In this document: in pieces, positions 60,249-64,000 of the stretch
Layout of the letters: each line of letters begins with the position of its first letter
How positions within the stretch are numbered: the first letter of the stretch is position 1
Source: Streptomyces sp. NBC_01241
Lineage (GTDB): Bacteria; Actinomycetota; Actinomycetes; Streptomycetales; Streptomycetaceae
DNA length: 64,000 bases
Assembly (NCBI RefSeq): GCF_041435435.1
Contig: NZ_CP108494.1
Location: forward strand, 7,908,501 to 7,972,500
Direction: 5' to 3'
Notes under the pieces: model-generated
What the model was told of the DNA's origin: nothing
What the model saw: the letters and a program-made list of their open reading frames with translations, nothing else
Databases searched by the model: none
Made by a program: the position numbers and the translations under genes

Positions 60249-60449
60249 ATGCCAGCTGTCCATGTGTACCTTGAACGATCCTGCTCCGTCGAAGGAGAGC
60301 GGGTGATAGCGCACAGGGTCGCCGCGGTGGTCGCCCGGGTCGTGGGGTGCGCTGTCAACGACGTACGCCTCACCTTCACGGACAGCGGTCCGGTGGGCCG
60401 GCCTGCAGCGGACCCTTCCGCCGTGCCGACCCCTGTGCCTACGAGCTGA
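60249..60449 (+). CDS. 4-Oxalocrotonate tautomerase-like small protein
   Basis: 66 aa. The second ATG (60249) is chosen because the protein then begins Met-Pro: after Met removal, Pro1 would be the catalytic base of 4-OT enzymes. The pattern PAVHVYLERSCSVEGERVIA and VARVVGCAVNDVRLTFTDSG fits a 4-OT beta-alpha-beta unit. The usual Arg residues (near positions 11 and 39 of 4-OT) are not clearly placed. It lies 40 nt after the SnoaL-like gene and could isomerise a keto/enol intermediate. Confidence 0.65.
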   Translation: MPAVHVYLERSCSVEGERVIAHRVAAVVARVVGCAVNDVRLTFTDSGPVGRPAADPSAVPTPVPTS

Positions 60450-60592
60450 GGAATGCCAGGACTGTGAGGACGCGGCGGTGGGTGTCGTCGGTCCGGGGGC
60501 AGGTCGAGTTCTCGGCCCAACCGGAGCGGCGAGGTCAACGCCGCCGCGCTCACCACACAGATTGTTGGCCGGCTCCGCCCGATCACAGGTCC

Positions 60593-60627
60593 TGCCCGCC
60601 GGTGACCTGTGGTCTCCGGCGGGCAGA
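60593..60627. terminator. Terminator between tautomerase and NlpC/P60 genes
   Basis: Perfect 11-bp stem CTGCCCGCCGG / CCGGCGGGCAG with a 13-nt loop between two convergent genes. It closes the cluster side and the NlpC side. Bases 60450-60592 hold no supportable gene. Confidence 0.75.
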
Positions 60628-60670
60628 ACAGCCGGTACGGGGGTGCGGGAATGCGCCCGTCCGGGCGTGG

Positions 60671-61777
60671 TCAGATGCGCACCGCGGCCTGGAAGCCACC
60701 GATGGTGTTCATCGACTCGTAGCGGACGTAGGTGCCCGAGTACGGGGCGTGCAGCACGGTGTTGTTGCCCGCGTAGAGGCCCACGTGCGTCGTGTTGTTG
60801 AAGAAGACCAGGTCGCCCGGCTTCAACTGGCTGCGCGCGATGCGGGTGCCCTGGTTGATCTGGGTGTACGTGGTACGTGTGATCTGGGCACCGGCCTGGG
60901 CGTAGGCCCACTGGGTCAGGCCCGAGCAGTCGAAAGAGCCGGGGCCGGTGGCGGAGGGGGAGTACGGCATGCCCAACCGGGTGTGCGCGGCCTGGAGGGC
61001 GGCGGCGCCGAGGCCGGAGGCGGGGGCTTCGTTACCGAGGCCGGGGGCGGGGGCCCCGTTGCCGAGGCCGGAGGCGGGGGCCCCGTTGCCGAGGCCGGAG
61101 GCGGGGGCCCCGTTGCCGAGGTCGACCCGGTTACCGGCGGCGCGGCTGGCGCGGAGGTCGTCCGCGCGCATCTTGTCGCGCTCGGCCTGGGTGAGGGTGT
61201 TGAGCACCTCGCGCGCCTCGGCGAGCTTGGCCTGCTGCTTCTTCTTCTTCTCGCCGAGCGTCTTGCGGACGTCCGCGAGGTTGCCGAGCTTGTCCTGGGC
61301 CTCCTTGCGCTCCTGCGCGAGGACCCGCTGCTTCTCCTGGATCTTCGCCAGGGAATCGGTCTGCTTGGCCGTCAGCTGGTCGAGGGCCGAGGCCTGGTCG
61401 AGGAAGCTGTCCGGGTCCGAGGCGAGAAAGAGCTGCACGGAGGGGTCGATGCCTCCGGAGCGGTACTGCGCGGCGGCGAGCGAACCGAGGCCGGAACGGA
61501 GCGTGTTGATCTCCTGCTGACCGCGGGCCACCTTGTCCTGCAGGGCGCTGACTTCCTTCTCCAGCTTCTTCTGCTTCTCCTTGGCCCCGTTGTACTGCTC
61601 GGTGGCCGCCTCCGCCTCGTGGTAGAGCTTGTCGACCTTCGCCTTGACCTCGCTCTTGGTCGGCTTGGGGTCGGCGTGGGCGGCCTGGGAGGTCAGGGCC
61701 ACGGCTGCGGCGGCGGTCGCGGTGAGCACGGTCACGCGGGTGCGGCTCGGCTGCTTGGGACGACGGTGGGACGCCAT
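60671..61777 (-). CDS. Secreted NlpC/P60 peptidoglycan hydrolase
   Basis: 368 aa. Sec signal peptide (residues 1-35, cleavage near AAHA-DPK). A long coiled coil (about 45-205) is rich in Lys/Glu/Gln. A repeat linker (219-255) is followed by the NlpC/P60 domain (about 258-368) with Cys284 in SFDCSGLTQWAY, His331 in THVGLYAG and His343 in VLHAP. This is the RipA/SwlA-like type of cell-wall hydrolase that cuts stem peptides. The coiled coil probably controls access, as in related proteins with FtsX. A structured 5' leader lies upstream. Confidence 0.92.
   Translation of the reverse strand: MASHRRPKQPSRTRVTVLTATAAAAVALTSQAAHADPKPTKSEVKAKVDKLYHEAEAATEQYNGAKEKQKKLEKEVSALQDKVARGQQEINTLRSGLGSLAAAQYRSGGIDPSVQLFLASDPDSFLDQASALDQLTAKQTDSLAKIQEKQRVLAQERKEAQDKLGNLADVRKTLGEKKKKQQAKLAEAREVLNTLTQAERDKMRADDLRASRAAGNRVDLGNGAPASGLGNGAPASGLGNGAPAPGLGNEAPASGLGAAALQAAHTRLGMPYSPSATGPGSFDCSGLTQWAYAQAGAQITRTTYTQINQGTRIARSQLKPGDLVFFNNTTHVGLYAGNNTVLHAPYSGTYVRYESMNTIGGFQAAVRI
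61013..61123 (-). repeat. Repeats in the NlpC/P60 linker
   Basis: Four units of the 9-residue repeat LGNGAPASG with small changes (A/P and E for G), 27-nt period at DNA level. The first three are nearly identical, so the number may vary between strains. Confidence 0.8.
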
Positions 61778-61789
61778 GAAGGCGAGCTC

Positions 61790-61905
61790 CTTCTTCCTCG
61801 AGCCGCCTACCGGGCTATGGGGGGAAGCGAATCCCCGGCTCCGTGCACGTCACGGACTCGGCGGTGTCTTCGCTGTCACCCCGATTGGGTGATCAATCGT
61901 GCGAA
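61790..61905 (-). promoter_or_regulatory. Candidate ydaO-type (c-di-AMP) riboswitch leader
   Basis: The minus-strand leader of the NlpC/P60 gene contains ACCGCCGAG, then GGAGCCGGGGA, later AGCCCGGTAGGCGG, in the order seen in leaders of cell-wall hydrolase genes with the ydaO motif. The CCGCC and GGCGG ends can pair. It is shorter than usual for that class, so the call is tentative. AAGAAGGAG follows as ribosome site. Confidence 0.4.
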
Positions 61906-62271
61906 GGTTCGAGGCTCGACCTTAGTGACCATCCTGTGATCAATTCAAATCCTCACAGGAAGAATCTCGTCCCACGAGGTACTTCTTTACTCGCATCACA
62001 CGGTCTGTAGCGGCGACTTGACGGTCCGTTCCGTGATTTCCGGCAAGTCGCAACAAGTCTCACTGGACGCGCGAAAGCCGCTTCGGGAGCAAGATGGATG
62101 CAACGGGCCTGGCCCCCGCCTTCATCGGATTCCTCCGTGGATACTCCGCCCTTCGGGGTGGAGAGGAAACGGACTCCTGCGGAGCAGGGCAAGGAGCGGA
62201 GTTTCGCCCCCAGGGCGGAAGGCCGTGTTGTGACCCGCAGATTTGATCTTAACTCGCAGCGCCGCTAGTTT
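61906..62271. other. Leader upstream part and left side of the TnpB element
   Basis: Contains several small hairpins at 62138-62230, for example CTCCGCCC-TTCG-GGGTGGAG and TTTCGCCC-CCA-GGGCGGAA. These are the kind of subterminal structures found at the left end of IS605-type elements. The exact left end could not be fixed. No gene seen. Confidence 0.4.
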
Positions 62272-63508
62272 GTGAGCGTGACCACGAGCCGTGTGAAGCG
62301 GGCGTTCAAGTACCGCTTCTATCCGACTGATGCGCAGGCAGCCGAGCTGTCGCGCACGTTCGGTTGCGTGCGGAAGGTCTACAACCTGGCGCTCGCCGCC
62401 CGCACGGAGGCATGGGTGCGGCAGGAGCGGGTCAACTACAACGCCACGTCGGCGATGCTGACGGCGTGGAAGAAGACCGAGGAGCTGGCGTTCCTCAACC
62501 AGGTCTCGTCGGTGCCGCTCCAGCAGACGCTGCGGCACCTGCAGAGCGCGTTCACCAATTTCTTCGGCAAGCGGGCGAAGTACCCGCGCTTCAAGTCGCG
62601 GAAGAAGTCGCGGAAGTCGGCGGAGTACACCACCAGCGGGTTCCGCTTCCGTGACGGGGAGCTGACCCTGGCGAAGATGACCGAACCGCTGGACATCGTG
62701 TGGTCCCGGCCGCTCCCCGAGGGGGCGAGGCCGTCCACGGTGACCGTTTCCCAGGACGCGGCGGGACGCTGGTTCGTCTCGCTGCTGTGCGACGACCCGT
62801 CCGTCCAGCCCCTCCCCGCCACCGACATGGCGGTCGGAATCGATGTCGGCCTGGACCACCTGCTGACCCTGTCCACCGGGGAGAAGATCGCCAACCCCCG
62901 GCACGAACGCCAAGACCGCGACCGGCTCGCCAAAGCTCAGCGGAACCTGTCCCGCAAGGCCAGGGGCGAGGGCGCCAACCGGGCCAGGGCCCGGCGCAAG
63001 GTCGCCAAGATCCACGCGAGGATCGCCGACCGTCGCCGTGACCTGCTCCACAAGCTGACCACTCGGCTCGTGCGTGAAAACCAAACGCTCGTGATCGAGG
63101 ACCTGACCGTGCGCAACATGGTCAAGAACCACACGCTCGCCCGAGCCATCTCGGACGCGAGCTGGAGCGAGTTCCGCTCCATGCTGGAGTACAAGGCCGC
63201 CTGGTACGGGCGCGAGGTGATCGCCGTCGACCGATGGTTCCCCTCGTCCAAGCTGTGCTCCGCCTGCGGCACCCTCACCGAGAAGATGCCGCTGCACGTC
63301 CGTACCTGGACGTGCGACTGCGGAACGACCCACGACCGGGACGTGAACGCAGCGAAGAACCTTCTGGCCGCCGGGCTGGCGGTGACAGTCTGTGGAGCTG
63401 GTGTAAGACCTCAACGGAGTTCTCCGGGCGGGCAGTCGGCGACGAAGCAGAAACCCCCACGGCGCGAGCCGTAGGAACCCCCCTCGCTCGCGAGGGGGGG
63501 AAGTCAAT
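62130..63508 (+). mobile_element. Solo TnpB element (IS605/IS1341 type)
   Basis: One tnpB gene with hairpins on both sides and no tnpA, as in IS1341-type non-autonomous elements. The right side after the gene carries ACGGC-GCGA-GCCGT and a 10-bp hairpin, then GAAGTCAA, a common right end in Streptomyces copies. The left limit is approximate. Confidence 0.65.
62272..63474 (+). CDS. tnpB: RNA-guided endonuclease TnpB
   Basis: 400 aa from the GTG at 62272. N-terminal OrfB part (FKYRFYPTDAQAAELSRTFG, YNLALAARTE, YPRFKSRKKS). RuvC-like sites: Asp191 in GIDVGLDH, Glu276 in LVIEDLTV and Asp357 in DRDVNAAKN. A zinc ribbon Cys329-x2-Cys332 ... Cys348-x-Cys350. All catalytic residues are present, so it may be active. 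TnpB uses an RNA from its own 3' end and the right element end to cut matching DNA, which keeps the element in place. The last codons overlap the expected guide-RNA region. Confidence 0.92.
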   Translation: MSVTTSRVKRAFKYRFYPTDAQAAELSRTFGCVRKVYNLALAARTEAWVRQERVNYNATSAMLTAWKKTEELAFLNQVSSVPLQQTLRHLQSAFTNFFGKRAKYPRFKSRKKSRKSAEYTTSGFRFRDGELTLAKMTEPLDIVWSRPLPEGARPSTVTVSQDAAGRWFVSLLCDDPSVQPLPATDMAVGIDVGLDHLLTLSTGEKIANPRHERQDRDRLAKAQRNLSRKARGEGANRARARRKVAKIHARIADRRRDLLHKLTTRLVRENQTLVIEDLTVRNMVKNHTLARAISDASWSEFRSMLEYKAAWYGREVIAVDRWFPSSKLCSACGTLTEKMPLHVRTWTCDCGTTHDRDVNAAKNLLAAGLAVTVCGAGVRPQRSSPGGQSATKQKPPRREP

Positions 63509-63525
63509 CCCTGGGCACTGTTCTG
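63400..63525 (+). ncRNA. Candidate TnpB guide RNA (reRNA/omega RNA)
   Basis: By analogy with known TnpB systems, the RNA covers the end of tnpB and the right element end and runs into flanking DNA. The scaffold here would include ACGGC-GCGA-GCCGT (63459-63472) and a 10-bp stem CCCCCCTCGC / GCGAGGGGGG with a 2-nt loop (63478-63499), ending about GTCAA (63508). The next about 16-18 nt, beginning TCCCTGGGCACTG, would be the guide. Limits are inferred. Confidence 0.45.
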
Positions 63526-64000
63526 GGGCCTGATGATGCTGTAGTTGACGCACTCCAGGACAGCTCGGCGGGCAGTACAAGCGCACGACACCCCGCCCCG
63601 GCACAGGACTTGATCGTCTCGTACGCAGCAGACAGCCGTGTCGACGGCTTGAGGCGGACAACTTCGCACGACGCGGCACGGATACAGGTGAATCCTCGGT
63701 GTCCGGCGCGACAACGGAGTTGTGTCGCCAAGGTGAAGACCGGTTCGCTCAGGAACCGGCGAACTCCCCTGTGACGAGAGGGTGTTAGGGCGTTCGGGTG
63801 ACTTCCGGGCCCATGCGGGTGGTGCGGGCCGAAGGCGACACCGCCGCCGACGGTGCTCACGGCAGCCAGGAAGGTGATCGACGGACCGCCGTGCACGACC
63901 CGCCGAGTGGGGCTCGGGCCGTCGTCCCTCCGATGGCGCCCCCATCCCTCTACGCTGGGACATATCACCGTTAATATCTCAAACACGTACGAAGAGGTGT
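63526..64000. other. Right end of window without supportable gene
   Basis: Open frames on both strands lack ribosome sites or known motifs. The last 50 bases are clearly A/T richer (TTAATATCTCAAACACGTACG), followed by GAAGAGGTG, which may be the promoter and ribosome site of a gene that starts beyond the window. Confidence 0.4.

Noticed and set aside
27794..60449. Naming the product as pyochelin, yersiniabactin, coelibactin or micacocidin
   Set aside because: Domain order, missing reductase, TE position and the FAAL/PKS genes do not fit any one of them.

Overview
The window looks like chromosomal DNA of a Streptomyces or a close relative. GC is very high, GTG starts and ATGA/GTGA overlaps are frequent, and the families are typical of the genus (DUF2510, LAL-type ATPase, SnoaL-like, IS701-type transposase, NlpC/P60 with a structured leader). 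Species and product cannot be named from sequence alone.

Left part (1-27.3 kb) is mostly ordinary or slightly decayed chromosome. It holds an amidase-domain protein cut by the window edge, a lipoprotein, an EF-G-like GTPase, a methyltransferase, a DUF2510 membrane protein and a crotonase. A complete lactate-utilisation locus follows: a FadR/LldR-type GntR regulator, lutA, lutB and lutC, with two matching operator palindromes. Next come a DUF2264 gene and a DeoR/LacI-type regulator on either side of a deletion scar that joins two half genes. An IS701-like element, a TauE permease, cobK/cobF, a DUF309 gene, an LAL-like ATPase without its DNA-binding domain, tRNA-Pro(GGG) with a broken integrase behind it, and a Ser/Thr kinase with a beta-propeller complete this part.

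The main object is a biosynthetic cluster at about 27.8-60.4 kb. Two minus-strand operons and one plus-strand group meet here. (1) Positions 38700-27794 encode an atypical LuxR regulator, then A(MT)-PCP, Cy-A-PCP-TE, ArCP-Cy and a type II thioesterase. This is a rearranged pyochelin-type line that should join salicylate to two cysteines. (2) Positions 53830-38903 encode a thioesterase lacking its serine, a NAT-like protein, a deoxyribosyltransferase-like protein, a methyltransferase, a fatty-acyl-AMP ligase, ACP-KS, AT-DH-KR-ACP, KS-AT-carrier and an MFS pump. (3) From 54203 rightwards lie salicylate-AMP ligase, salicylate synthase, a second MFS pump, a TetR regulator, a SnoaL-like protein and a tautomerase. 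My reading is that salicylate is made and activated by (3), loaded on ArCP and extended by (1). The FAAL/PKS branch (2) makes a reduced acyl chain and a beta-ketoacyl unit that either joins the thiazoline chain or makes a separate moiety. Both pumps carry paired copies of one operator, probably bound by the TetR protein.

The right end (60.5-64 kb) holds an NlpC/P60 cell-wall hydrolase with a possible riboswitch-type leader and a solo TnpB (IS605/IS1341-type) element with end hairpins. Mobile-element remains on both sides suggest the cluster sits in a plastic region.
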